A stretch of DNA of 64,000 nt from Candidatus Cryptobacteroides excrementipullorum (lineage in GTDB: Bacteria; Bacteroidota; Bacteroidia; Bacteroidales; UBA932), in assembly GCA_017695065.1 (NCBI GenBank), contig JADILZ010000054.1, positions 1 to 64,000 of the forward strand, given 5' to 3'. Every line of letters starts with the position of its first letter. Position 1 is the stretch's first letter. The notes beneath the pieces are model-generated. The model ran no database searches. It worked only from the letters and a program-made list of their open reading frames with translations, and was not told the DNA's origin. A program made the translations under genes and the position numbers. This document shows, in pieces, positions 49,019-58,675 of this stretch.

Positions 49019-49993
49019 CTACCAGCCAAGGATGTATGCGAACATCAGAGGGGCCACGATAGTGGCATCTGACTCCACGATGAATTTCGGGGTGTCCACA
49101 TCCAGCTTGCCCCATGTGATCTTCTCGTTAGGCACTGCGCCTGAGTAAGAACCGTATGAAGTGGTGCTGTCCGAAATCTGGCAGAAGTATTTCCACAGCG
49201 GTGTCCCTGTCCATCCCAGGTCCTGCTCCATCATAGGCACTACGCAGATAGGGAAGTCTCCGGCTGTACCGCCTCCGATCTGGAAGAAGCCTACGCCTTC
49301 TCCGCCGGAATTGTTCTTGTACCAGTCGGTAAGGAAAATCATAGTCTCGATTCCGTTCTTTATGATGTGCGGGTCGAGCTCTCCCTTGATGCAGTGAGCT
49401 GCAAAGATGTTGCCTGTGGTGCAGTCCTCCCATGCAGGGACGACGATAGGGATGTTCTTCTCACAGGCTGCAAGTACCCAGCTGTCCTTTGGGTCAATCT
49501 CGTAGTACTGCTCGAGAACTCCGCTGCGCAGAAGTCTGTAGATGACTTCATAAGGCAGAAGCCTCTCGCCCTTTGCCTGCATGTCTTTCCATATTTCGAG
49601 AAGGTGGTGCTCCAGACGGCGGAATGCCTCTTCTTCAGGAATGCAGGTATCAGTGACACGGTTCATGTGTTTGTCGAGGAGCTCTTTTTCCTGCTGCGGA
49701 GTGAGGTCCCTGTAGCCTGGTACCCTGTAGTAGTGGGAGTGGGCTACCAGATTCATGATATCTTCCTCGAGGTTGTTGGCTGAGCATGAAACTATCTGGA
49801 ACTTGTCCTGACGGATCATCTCGGCGAGGGAGATTCCCAGTTCGGCCGTACTCATGGCGCCGGCCATCGCCAACATCATCTTGCCACCTTTTTTCATGTG
49901 CTCGTCATACGCCTTGGCAGCATCCACGAGAGCTGCTGAGTTGAAATGGCGATAGTGGTGTGTAATGAACTGTGAAATAGGTCCTTTTTCCAT
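49019..49993 (-). CDS. Deoxyhypusine synthase family protein
   Basis: MMLAMAGAMSTAELGISLAEMIR; ITWGKLDVDTPKFIVESDATIVAPLMFAYIL (WGK active-site lysine region of DHS). Confidence 0.88.
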   Translation of the reverse strand: MEKGPISQFITHHYRHFNSAALVDAAKAYDEHMKKGGKMMLAMAGAMSTAELGISLAEMIRQDKFQIVSCSANNLEEDIMNLVAHSHYYRVPGYRDLTPQQEKELLDKHMNRVTDTCIPEEEAFRRLEHHLLEIWKDMQAKGERLLPYEVIYRLLRSGVLEQYYEIDPKDSWVLAACEKNIPIVVPAWEDCTTGNIFAAHCIKGELDPHIIKNGIETMIFLTDWYKNNSGGEGVGFFQIGGGTAGDFPICVVPMMEQDLGWTGTPLWKYFCQISDSTTSYGSYSGAVPNEKITWGKLDVDTPKFIVESDATIVAPLMFAYILGW

Positions 49994-50114
49994 TTTCTAA
50001 ACCTTCAGTTTAATATTTTACCGAAATTTGTGCTGAACTTTGCCAAAGTTCAGAAATCAAAGCGCGAATTAACGATTTTTTCCCTATTTTTGCAACCGTT
50101 TTGCACTTAAATTT

Positions 50115-51341
50115 ATGTTTGACCTCAGTTCCATAGAAAGATTCGAGCAGATAGCCACTCCTTTTTATTATTATGACATGGAGCTGCTTGACCGTACCCT
50201 CGACACTCTCGTGGAGCTTTCCGGCAAATACGGAGTGAGGGTGCATTATGCAGTCAAGGCCAATGTCGAGAGGCGCATCCTGCAGAAGATAAGTGCCAGG
50301 GGACTCGGGGCCGACTGCGTGAGCGGGAACGAGGTTGCACGGGCCATCGAATGCGGATTCCCTCCGGAGAAGATCGTATTCGCCGGGGTGGGGAAGAGCG
50401 ACAGGGAGATATACGGGGCCCTGACAGCCGGAATAGAGGCTTTCAACTGCGAGTCCCTCCATGAGATATATGTAATCAATGCGATGGCCTCGATGTACGG
50501 ACTCCGGGCAAGGGTGGCCGTGAGGATAAACCCCAATATCGACGCCCATACGCACAAGTATGTGACCACGGGCCTGTTCGAGAACAAGTTCGGCATAGCC
50601 TCGCATGAGTTCGATGACCTTGTGTCTCTGATAGGGCGGTGCGGCAGCATAGACTTCACCGGCCTGCATTTCCATATCGGTTCCCAGATAGCCGAGGTCT
50701 CGGATGTGTTTTCCCTTGAGGCCCGCCGTGTCAGTGAGATTGTCTCTTATTTTGAGGACAAGGGACTGACTGTCAATGAAGTGGATTTCGGCGGCGGTCT
50801 CGGCGTGGATTACGATGACCCGGACAGCGGCTCCGTGGCCCCGTTCGAGACATGGTTCAGGGCCATAACTGAAAATTTCCCTCCAAGGCCTGGAAGACAT
50901 ATCCACCTGGAGCCGGGAAGGTCCGTGGTGGCCCAGTGCGGTTCGCTGATTACCAGGGTGCTTTTCGTAAAGAGCGGGGAGACAAAGAATTTCCTGATCC
51001 TCGACGCGGGCATGAATGACCTTATAAGGCCGGCCCTTTACGGGGCATACCACAAGATTGAGAACCTTTCAGCGCGTTTCCGTCCTTCGTTCTCGGAGAT
51101 GCAGGCGTACGATGTCGTGGGGCCAGTGTGCGAGTCCAGCGATGTCTGGGGCCAGGGCAGGGTGCTGCCGCTGAGCGTAAGGGGGGACATCATGGCTATC
51201 AGGAGCGCCGGAGCGTACGGGCAGGTGATGGCCAGCCGCTACAACCTTAAGGATTTCGCCCCTGCTGTCTTTTCCGACACGCCTTGGGATGCGCCTGCCT
51301 ACGTGGACTATTTCGCCTCCGGGCATGCGGAGAGAGTGTGA
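50115..51341 (+). CDS. lysA: Diaminopimelate decarboxylase
   Basis: TPFYYYDMELLDRTL; VHYAVKAN; GLHFHIGSQI; LEPGRSVVAQCG; GPVCESSDVWG; AGAYGQVMASRYN. Confidence 0.92.
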   Translation: MFDLSSIERFEQIATPFYYYDMELLDRTLDTLVELSGKYGVRVHYAVKANVERRILQKISARGLGADCVSGNEVARAIECGFPPEKIVFAGVGKSDREIYGALTAGIEAFNCESLHEIYVINAMASMYGLRARVAVRINPNIDAHTHKYVTTGLFENKFGIASHEFDDLVSLIGRCGSIDFTGLHFHIGSQIAEVSDVFSLEARRVSEIVSYFEDKGLTVNEVDFGGGLGVDYDDPDSGSVAPFETWFRAITENFPPRPGRHIHLEPGRSVVAQCGSLITRVLFVKSGETKNFLILDAGMNDLIRPALYGAYHKIENLSARFRPSFSEMQAYDVVGPVCESSDVWGQGRVLPLSVRGDIMAIRSAGAYGQVMASRYNLKDFAPAVFSDTPWDAPAYVDYFASGHAERV

Positions 51342-51397
51342 CCGCTGCTTTCGAGGAAAACAGAATACGTTGATTGATAATGAAATAATATACAGAT

Positions 51398-52723
51398 ATG
51401 TTTGAAAACTTAGTTGACAGACTTGAAAGATCGTTCAAGATACTGAAAGGTGAGGGGAAGATCACGGAGATCAATGTCGCCGAGACACTGAAAGACATCA
51501 GGCGCGCCTTGCTGGACGCCGATGTAAGCTACAAGATAGCCAAGCAGTTCTGCGATGATGTGAAGAAGAAGGCCATGGGCCAGAACGTCCTGACAGCGGT
51601 CAAGCCTGAGCAGATGATGGTGAAGATCGTCCATGACGAACTTGCCGCTCTCATGGGAAGCGACTCCAGCGACATCAATATCAAGGGACAGCCGGGCATC
51701 GTGCTTGTGGCCGGTCTGAACGGTTCCGGTAAGACTACATTCTGCGGCAAGCTTGCATTGAACATAAAGAGCAAGAGGGGGATGAAAGTCCTTCTTGCCG
51801 CATGTGACACCTTCCGGCCTGCAGCCATCGACCAGCTGAAGGTACTCGGAGACCAGGTCGGGGTGCCTGTATATACCGAGCCTGGTGTGAAGGACCCTGT
51901 CAGCATAGCCCGCAATGCAGTATCCTATGCGAAAAGGGAGGGCTACCCGGTGGTCATCATCGATACGGCAGGACGGCTTGCTGTGGACCAGGAACTCATG
52001 GACGAGATTGCGGCTGTGCACTCTGCCGTCAAGCCTACCGAGACGCTTTTCGTAGTGGATGCCATGACCGGACAGGATGCTGTGGAGACGGCCAGGGTCT
52101 TCAACGACAGGCTTGACTTCGACGGAGTGGTCCTCACCAAGATGGATGGCGACACCCGCGGAGGTGCTGCGCTGAGTATCAAGGCGGTAGTAGGCAAGCC
52201 GATAAAGTTTGTCAGCTCCGGCGAGAAGATGGAGGCCCTGGATGTATTCTATCCGAAACGAATAGCCGACCGTATCCTCGGGATGGGAGACGTTGTCACT
52301 CTCGTTGAAAGGGCCCAGGAACAGTTTGACGAGGAGCAGGCCCGCAAGCTGAAGAAGAAACTGGCCAAGAACCAGTTCACCATATCTGATTTCTATGACC
52401 AGATACAGCAGGTCAAGAAGATGGGAAACATCAAGGATCTCGCATCCATGATACCTGGTATGGGCAAGGCTCTCAAGGATGTTGAGATAAAGGATGACGC
52501 GTTCAAGGGTATCGAGGCCATCATTCTGTCCATGACACCTGCCGAGCGGGAAAACCCTGAGATAATCAACGGAAGCCGCCGCAAACGTATCGCGGACGGC
52601 AGCGGCACATCAGTGGCAGAGGTTAACAGGCTTCTGAAGCAGTTCGAGGACACGCGTAAGGTAATGAAGACCGTGATGACGGGCAACGTCTCCGGGATGA
52701 TGCGGAATATGCGCAGGAGATAA
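51398..52723 (+). CDS. ffh: Signal recognition particle protein Ffh
   Basis: AGLNGSGKTTFCGKLA; AACDTFRPAAIDQLK; TKMDGDTRGGAALS; Met-rich M domain. Confidence 0.97.
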   Translation: MFENLVDRLERSFKILKGEGKITEINVAETLKDIRRALLDADVSYKIAKQFCDDVKKKAMGQNVLTAVKPEQMMVKIVHDELAALMGSDSSDINIKGQPGIVLVAGLNGSGKTTFCGKLALNIKSKRGMKVLLAACDTFRPAAIDQLKVLGDQVGVPVYTEPGVKDPVSIARNAVSYAKREGYPVVIIDTAGRLAVDQELMDEIAAVHSAVKPTETLFVVDAMTGQDAVETARVFNDRLDFDGVVLTKMDGDTRGGAALSIKAVVGKPIKFVSSGEKMEALDVFYPKRIADRILGMGDVVTLVERAQEQFDEEQARKLKKKLAKNQFTISDFYDQIQQVKKMGNIKDLASMIPGMGKALKDVEIKDDAFKGIEAIILSMTPAERENPEIINGSRRKRIADGSGTSVAEVNRLLKQFEDTRKVMKTVMTGNVSGMMRNMRRR

Positions 52724-52755
52724 GGTTTGTCTGCCGTCGCCTCAGCATACGGAAG

Positions 52756-52810
52756 GGCGGATTCCAGGCCGGGTTCAGATACTCAGTTCCGGCCGGGGTC
52801 TGCCTTTTCT
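52756..52810 (+). terminator. Likely intrinsic terminator after ffh
   Basis: GGCGGATTCCAGGCCGG ... CCGGCCGGGGTCTGCC followed by TTTTCTT. Confidence 0.65.
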
Positions 52811-52821
52811 TGTGTCAGGTT

Positions 52822-52846
52822 GTAACAAATCCAGGCTTTTACCGTC
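52822..52846 (+). promoter_or_regulatory. Putative ECF-sigma promoter upstream of DUF4252 operon
   Basis: GTAAC (52822-52826) N16 CGTC (52843-52846). Confidence 0.55.
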
Positions 52847-52918
52847 ATATAGTCAGAAAGAGGCCATACGAAGGCATGACCTCGGCAGGATAATCTTTAA
52901 CGTAAAAGGCAAGTTATT

Positions 52919-53440
52919 ATGAAAACAGGATTCTCAGGATTCATTATCCGGTCATTTGCAGCCGTACTCGCCGCTCTTGTACTGTCTGCACCGGCAACTG
53001 ACGCAAAGCGGAAAGAAAAGGCAACATGTAGGGCGGCTGTCATGTCAGTAATACAGAAATATGACGGCTGTGACGGTGTGGAGACCGTGAATATCGGCCC
53101 GTTCTTCCTCGGGATTGCAAAGATGGCCGCAGGGGATGAGGAAGGCTCGGAGTTCCTCAGGTATGTGGACAGGATGGCGGTCTTTTCCGCAGAGGATGCC
53201 ACACAGGAACTCAGGTCTGCCGTTTCAGAAGACCTTTCCTCTGCATTGGCAGGTTATGAGAAGGGTATTGAGGTGACTGACGAGGACGAACAGATGGCAA
53301 TTTATTTCAGACGCCATGATGACAGTGTGAAAGAGATGGTCATATATTCTATACCGGACATGGCGGTGATAGTGATGCACGGCAACTTCCCGGTGTCCGA
53401 GCTTGAAAAGATCGCTACAGACGCAGCGCAGGAGTATTGA
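52919..53440 (+). CDS. Exported DUF4252 family protein
   Basis: Signal peptide; MVIYSIPDMAVIVMHGNFPVSELEKIA pattern shared with the 54509 ORF. Confidence 0.75.
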   Translation: MKTGFSGFIIRSFAAVLAALVLSAPATDAKRKEKATCRAAVMSVIQKYDGCDGVETVNIGPFFLGIAKMAAGDEEGSEFLRYVDRMAVFSAEDATQELRSAVSEDLSSALAGYEKGIEVTDEDEQMAIYFRRHDDSVKEMVIYSIPDMAVIVMHGNFPVSELEKIATDAAQEY

Positions 53441-53467
53441 GATGCATCTATAAGTTGTTGCCGGAAG

Positions 53468-53992
53468 ATGGAAAAGCAGGTTTTCAAGGAAGTCTGGCTG
53501 CCGCTAAGTGACAGCTTCTACAGGGTCGCCTATTCCATGCTCGGCACGGAAGCTGACGCCAGGGATGCGGTGCAGGACCTGTACATCAGGCTTTGGAATG
53601 CCAGGCATAATCTTGACACTGTGTCCTCGCCACTTCCTTACGGTATAAGGGTCATCAGGAACATCTGTATAGACCGTATCAGGCTCCGCAGTGCGAGAGG
53701 GGAGAGCCAGGATGTGGAATCCGTGAAGGAAAACAGGCTGCAGGAGCTCGGTATCCAGGCGGGAGCTGACCGAGTGATGATAGACAGGGAGATGCTCGGG
53801 ATTCTCGGCCGGACTATGGACAGTCTTCCTGAAAATCAGCGCAAGGTGATGGAAATGAGATTTTTCAGGCAGCTTGACTATGACGAGATAGTAGAGAAGA
53901 CAGGCCTCTCTGCGATAAATGTAAGGGTGCTTGTGAACAGGGCAAGGAAGACGGTGATTGCCGCCATGAAGGAATATCTTTACGGAAATTGA
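53468..53992 (+). CDS. RNA polymerase sigma-70 factor, ECF subfamily
   Basis: FYRVAYSMLGTEADARDAVQDLYIRLW; LPENQRKVMEMRFFRQLDYDEIVEKTGLSAINVRVLVNRARK. Confidence 0.95.
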   Translation: MEKQVFKEVWLPLSDSFYRVAYSMLGTEADARDAVQDLYIRLWNARHNLDTVSSPLPYGIRVIRNICIDRIRLRSARGESQDVESVKENRLQELGIQAGADRVMIDREMLGILGRTMDSLPENQRKVMEMRFFRQLDYDEIVEKTGLSAINVRVLVNRARKTVIAAMKEYLYGN

Positions 53993-54004
53993 CATTATAC
54001 AGCC

Positions 54005-54418
54005 ATGAAGAAGAACGAGAATTTTTCAGACGCGGAGCTCAGGAGGCTCGCTGCAGCATCTTCGGACACTGGAATACATGTGCCGGAGGGTCTGGAGAAG
54101 GACCTGTCGGACATGATAGATTCCATGGATGCGGCGGAAAGGATAATCGCAGGGAAAAGCAGTCCGGCACGCCGTGCCATGACGCTCATCATGAGTGCCG
54201 CGGCAGGTATCATCCTCGTTGCCGGTATATGGACGGCTGTGGAGACATACCGCTCACCGGAGGACACTTTCACCGATCCTGAGCAGGCATACGCTGAAGT
54301 GGAACGGGTCCTCACCATCATTTCAGAGAAGATGACCCCAGTCATTGAGACTGCCGACAATGCCGGCCGCACAATAGGGAAGCAGACAGAAAAAATCAGG
54401 AATCTATATAATAAGTAA
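54005..54418 (+). CDS. Single-TM protein, possible anti-sigma factor
   Basis: Directly after the ECF sigma gene; acidic N-terminus, one TM (MTLIMSAAAGIILVAGIW). Confidence 0.6.
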   Translation: MKKNENFSDAELRRLAAASSDTGIHVPEGLEKDLSDMIDSMDAAERIIAGKSSPARRAMTLIMSAAAGIILVAGIWTAVETYRSPEDTFTDPEQAYAEVERVLTIISEKMTPVIETADNAGRTIGKQTEKIRNLYNK

Positions 54419-54508
54419 TTTATAATCAATATGTGAAACAATAGTGTTTAAATTTTTAACATTTTTGTTTTCATGTATGAGGACTATTGAAATACAATAC
54501 GGTAAGCC

Positions 54509-54994
54509 ATGAAAAGGTCCATTGCAATATTATCGCTCCTGCTGCTCGCGCTCGTGGCAGGCGCACAGGAAGGGAAAGATATCTACAACAGATATTCCGG
54601 CAGGAAAGGTGTCAGCGCCGTGTACATCTCCCCGACAATGTTCAGCATGATACGCACCATCCCTGACATACAGGTCAGGACGGAGGAGGTGAACCTCGGC
54701 AATATCATCAAGACATTCGACGGGATGTATATCCTAGATGTGGAGAATCCGGATCTCGCATCCGAACTTTCCGCTGAAGTGGAGAAGATGGTCGGACAGG
54801 GCAGGTACGAGCTTCTGATGGAGGCGGTGGAAGAGGGGGAGACCATGCATATCTATATCGTCAGGGACGGGGACACGGTCACTGATTTCATAATGCTTGT
54901 CCATGAGCCGGGCTCTGCTTCCGTGATCTCCATTACAGGCAGCATGCCTATGGAGGAACTGAGCAAAATCGTTGCTTCGGCCTCGGAATCGTGA
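54509..54994 (+). CDS. Exported DUF4252 family protein
   Basis: Signal peptide; similar ending (SVISITGSMPMEELSKIVASA) to the 52919 product. Confidence 0.78.
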   Translation: MKRSIAILSLLLLALVAGAQEGKDIYNRYSGRKGVSAVYISPTMFSMIRTIPDIQVRTEEVNLGNIIKTFDGMYILDVENPDLASELSAEVEKMVGQGRYELLMEAVEEGETMHIYIVRDGDTVTDFIMLVHEPGSASVISITGSMPMEELSKIVASASES

Positions 54995-55033
54995 CCGGAG
55001 GAGTGGCAGATTGACTGCGAATTGCTATATTTG

Positions 55034-55066
55034 CGCCGGCATGACATAATCTCTGTCATGCCGGCG
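55034..55066 (+). promoter_or_regulatory. 13-bp perfect hairpin in predicted nadE 5' leader
   Basis: CGCCGGCATGACA-TAATCTC-TGTCATGCCGGCG, directly after TATATTTG (55026-55033), 6 nt before the ATG at 55073. Confidence 0.6.
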
Positions 55067-55072
55067 TTTCTT

Positions 55073-57139
55073 ATGGAAAATTACGGATTCATCAGGGTGG
55101 CGGCCGCCATGCCTGTTGTCAGGGTGGCCGATCCGGCTGCCAATGCGGAGAACATTTGCGCGATGATAGGCGAGGCTGCAGCGGAGGGGGTGTCTCTCTT
55201 GGCTTTTCCCGAGCTCAGTGTCACGGGATACACATGCGGGGACCTGTTCGGCCAGCAGCGTCTTGTCGAAGGTGCCGAGGAAGCGGTGCGCAGGATAATG
55301 GAATACACAAGGGGGAAGAGCATCACGGTGGTAGCCGGTGCTCCGGTGAGGTACTGCGACCGGCTTTACAACTGTGCGGTGGTGATACGCAACGGGAACA
55401 TCAAGGGTATTGTCCCCAAGACACATCTCCCTTCCTATAATGAATATTATGAGTCCAGGTGGTTTTCTTCCGGAAGCGATTTCCTGCAGGGACCTTCCTC
55501 TGTTTCAGGACGTTTCCTGGTCAACGGCAAGGATACGGTCAGGGAAGGGTTCAATGCGGAGGTCCGCTACGCCGGGTTCATGTGCAACATTTCCCCGAAC
55601 ATGCTCTTCAGTATCGGCAAGGCTGTCTTCGCTGTGGAAATCTGCGAGGACCTGTGGACTCCGGTTCCACCGTCCTCATACCATTGCCTTTGCGGCGCGC
55701 AGGTGATTCTCAACCTGTCGGCAAGCAATGAAGTGCTCATGAAGCACGCTTACAGGAAGGAACTCGTCCGCCAGCAGTCCGCGAGGACGGTGTCGGCATA
55801 CGTATATTGCTCGGCAGGATTCGGAGAGTCCACCCAGGATGTAGTGTATGCAGGGTCTTCCATGATCTGCGAGAACGGTTCACTGCTCGCCGAGAACAGG
55901 AGGTTCTGCACGGGGGCGTCCATGATAATTTCCGATGTGGATATAGAGAAGCTCTCTGTCCAGAGGCAGAAGATGAGCACATTCTCTTCTGTGGCGCCGG
56001 ACGGGACCCCGTCGAGCTCGTATTCCGGGCTGTATTCGAGAGTCGATGCAGGCGCCCCTGCACGGACCGATTTCAACAGGATGCTGTACCGCCATGTGGA
56101 GCCGCATCCTTTCGTCCCGTCGGATGATGACAGAGGGGAAAGATGCAGAGAAATCATCGCCATACAGGTTACAGGTCTCGCATCCAGACTCCTGCACATA
56201 GGGTGCAGACATGCTGTCGTGGGCATCTCCGGTGGGCTTGACAGCACCCTTGCCCTGCTTGTGACGGTGAAGGCGTTCGACAAGGCCGGCCTTGACCGCA
56301 AGGGCATCACTGGTGTCACCATGCCTGGCTACGGTACGACCGGGAGGACTTACGGAAATGCCCTTGCCCTTATGCGCGGGCTCGGGGTGACTGTGCGCGA
56401 AATCCCCGTCGCTGATGCATGCGACCTGCATTTCAGGGACATAGGACATGACAAGAGCGTGCATGATGTCACATACGAGAATACCCAGGCACGGGAAAGG
56501 ACGCAGATCCTCATGGACCTTGCCAACCAGTGCGGCGGCATCGTCATAGGTACGGGAGATCTTTCGGAGCTTGCTCTCGGATGGGCTACCTACAACGGGG
56601 ACCACATGTCGATGTACGGTGTCAATGCAAGTATCCCCAAGACACTTGTGCGCCACCTGGTACGCTGGATGGCGGACACCCTCGACGAGGTGCGTCCTGT
56701 CCTTATGGACATCATAGACACGCCAGTCAGCCCGGAGCTGCTCCCTGCGGACGAGAGCGGGAACATCAGCCAGAAGACAGAGGACCTGGTCGGCCCGTAT
56801 GAACTTCATGATTTCTTCCTGTACAATTTCTTCAGGTTCGGATATTCTCCTGAGAAGCTGCTTTTCCTTGCTGGAAAAGCTTTCTGCAAGGGCGAATGCG
56901 GACAGGGAGCAAACGGTGAGCCGGGCGGCGGATATTCGCCTGAGACAGTGGAAAAATGGCTTCGTGTATTCCTGAGGCGCTTTTTCTCACAGCAGTTCAA
57001 GCGTTCGTGCCTTCCGGACGGGCCGAAAGTCGGCTCTGTGGCATTGTCCCCGAGAGGGGACTGGAGGATGCCTTCTGATGTATCCTCTGCCTTCTTCATT
57101 TCCGGACTGGACAGAGCCGGAAAGCGCAGTCAGGACTGA
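55073..57139 (+). CDS. nadE: Glutamine-dependent NAD+ synthetase
   Basis: N-terminal nitrilase domain (FPELSVTGYTCGDLF, VEICEDLW) plus NAD synthase domain (GISGGLDSTLALLV, GTGDLSELALGWATYNGDHMSMYGVN). Confidence 0.96.
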   Translation: MENYGFIRVAAAMPVVRVADPAANAENICAMIGEAAAEGVSLLAFPELSVTGYTCGDLFGQQRLVEGAEEAVRRIMEYTRGKSITVVAGAPVRYCDRLYNCAVVIRNGNIKGIVPKTHLPSYNEYYESRWFSSGSDFLQGPSSVSGRFLVNGKDTVREGFNAEVRYAGFMCNISPNMLFSIGKAVFAVEICEDLWTPVPPSSYHCLCGAQVILNLSASNEVLMKHAYRKELVRQQSARTVSAYVYCSAGFGESTQDVVYAGSSMICENGSLLAENRRFCTGASMIISDVDIEKLSVQRQKMSTFSSVAPDGTPSSSYSGLYSRVDAGAPARTDFNRMLYRHVEPHPFVPSDDDRGERCREIIAIQVTGLASRLLHIGCRHAVVGISGGLDSTLALLVTVKAFDKAGLDRKGITGVTMPGYGTTGRTYGNALALMRGLGVTVREIPVADACDLHFRDIGHDKSVHDVTYENTQARERTQILMDLANQCGGIVIGTGDLSELALGWATYNGDHMSMYGVNASIPKTLVRHLVRWMADTLDEVRPVLMDIIDTPVSPELLPADESGNISQKTEDLVGPYELHDFFLYNFFRFGYSPEKLLFLAGKAFCKGECGQGANGEPGGGYSPETVEKWLRVFLRRFFSQQFKRSCLPDGPKVGSVALSPRGDWRMPSDVSSAFFISGLDRAGKRSQD

Positions 57140-57162
57140 CCTTGTGCCGGAGCATGAAAAAA

Positions 57163-57187
57163 GGGGCCTGGCGTTTCTGCCGGCCCC
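57163..57187. terminator. Intrinsic terminator between convergent nadE and DUF3276 gene
   Basis: GGGGCCTGGC-GTTTCT-GCCGGCCCC flanked by A-run and CTATG. Confidence 0.75.
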
Positions 57188-57205
57188 CTATGAATTGCCC
57201 TTATT

Positions 57206-57568
57206 CTAAAGTTCTTCGAAATCCACATCGGTGAAATTGCCTTCACCCTTTTCCTTGTCATGCGTCTTCCCCTCTGTCTCCTCGTCGGACAGGCAGTTTT
57301 CCCTGATGTAGCTGATTACATCCTGTAGCCCTTCGGCAAACTTGTCGAAATCCTCCTTATAAAGGAAGATCTTGTGCTTGTCATACGCGAAGTGGCCGTC
57401 CTTTTCGACTTTCCTCTTGCTTTCGGTGATGGTCAGATAGTAGTCATTGCCCTTTGTGGTCTTGACATCAAAGAAATATGTCCTTTTTCCTGCACGCACA
57501 GGCTTTGAGTAAACATCCTCGCCAGAACGTTCCTGGGCATTTACCTCTTCGAATTCTTCGTTATACAT
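57206..57568 (-). CDS. DUF3276 (PUR-alpha-like) protein
   Basis: VRAGKRTYFFDVKTTKGNDYYLTITESKRKVE; KIFLYKEDFDKFAEGL. Confidence 0.9.
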   Translation of the reverse strand: MYNEEFEEVNAQERSGEDVYSKPVRAGKRTYFFDVKTTKGNDYYLTITESKRKVEKDGHFAYDKHKIFLYKEDFDKFAEGLQDVISYIRENCLSDEETEGKTHDKEKGEGNFTDVDFEEL

Positions 57569-57654
57569 TTTACTGTATTTTTACAAGTTATCTCTGCAAA
57601 GTTAGGGAATTTTCTGAAAATGCATATATATTTGCACAAAATTTCGAACATCCT

Positions 57655-58614
57655 ATGCTCAACAGACGAATCTTAAGGATCAAGACATTCAAAGTTCTTT
57701 ATTCAAGTGTCCTTTCAGGGAACATGTCACTTTCAGATGCGAATACCCAGCTCGAGCTTTCATGCGAGGCTACGCGCGATCTCTATATATACATGCTGGG
57801 AATAGTCTCCCCCCTCACTTCCATAGCGAAGGAACATATTGAATCGGCGAAAAGGAAGTTCGCCCCCACCGAGGAGGACCTGAACCCCAACACAAAGTTT
57901 GCGGACAATTCCCTTGCTGTCCTTCTGGACAACGACCCCGATTTCACCAAGATATTCAAGAAGAGGAAGTTCTCATGGGAGCAGTATGACATATTCCTGA
58001 AGAGGGTCCTCACTTCGGTGACTGGGAAGAAATACTATGCTGATTACATGGCATCTCCGGAGTCTTCCCTTGCAGAGGACTGCCGTCTTTTCACGAGGAT
58101 CTTCGAAGAGGAGTTTGTGGACAGTACGGAGCTCGAGCAGATACTTGAGGACATGTCGATATACTGGAATGACGACCTGGCCTATGCCCTGACTTATGTA
58201 TGCCGTACCCTGAAATCCCTTGCAAAAGGAGAGAGGTGGTCTCTTCCTCCTCTGTATCAAAGTGATATGAAGACGGGGCCTGGTGTTGAGAGTGACAAGG
58301 CGTTCGTGACCAGGCTGCTCCAGACAGCCATTACCGGCTACAGCAAGTATTCCGGGCGTGTCGCAGCCGCCGTGTCCAACTGGGACAACGAGCGCATTGT
58401 CAGCACAGATATGGCCATCATTGTCTTGGGCCTTGCCGAAGCCGTGGCATTCCCGAACATACCTGTGAGGGTGACCATAAACGAATATGTGGAGATATCA
58501 AAGTATTACGGCACTCCAAAGAGCCGGATATTCGTGAACGGGCTGCTTGACAGGATCATTGCCGCCATGGAGAAGGAAGGTGTCATAGTCAAGGAAGGAA
58601 AAGGCCAGCTGTGA
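57655..58614 (+). CDS. nusB: Transcription antitermination factor NusB (long Bacteroidetes form)
   Basis: MLNRRILRIKTFKVLYS; C-terminal AVAFPNIPVRVTINEYVEISKYYGTPKSRIFVNGLLDRI. Confidence 0.92.
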   Translation: MLNRRILRIKTFKVLYSSVLSGNMSLSDANTQLELSCEATRDLYIYMLGIVSPLTSIAKEHIESAKRKFAPTEEDLNPNTKFADNSLAVLLDNDPDFTKIFKKRKFSWEQYDIFLKRVLTSVTGKKYYADYMASPESSLAEDCRLFTRIFEEEFVDSTELEQILEDMSIYWNDDLAYALTYVCRTLKSLAKGERWSLPPLYQSDMKTGPGVESDKAFVTRLLQTAITGYSKYSGRVAAAVSNWDNERIVSTDMAIIVLGLAEAVAFPNIPVRVTINEYVEISKYYGTPKSRIFVNGLLDRIIAAMEKEGVIVKEGKGQL

Positions 58615-58675
58615 TTTTGTTTTTAGGCAATAAAGATTTATTTTTGGGCCGGATTTTAATAAACTGAATATAAAG

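Noticed and set aside
50010-51053. 347-aa minus-strand ORF over lysA
   Set aside because: Antisense shadow of lysA
55880-56809. 309-aa minus-strand ORF inside nadE
   Set aside because: Antisense shadow of a clearly coding nadE; no recognisable domain
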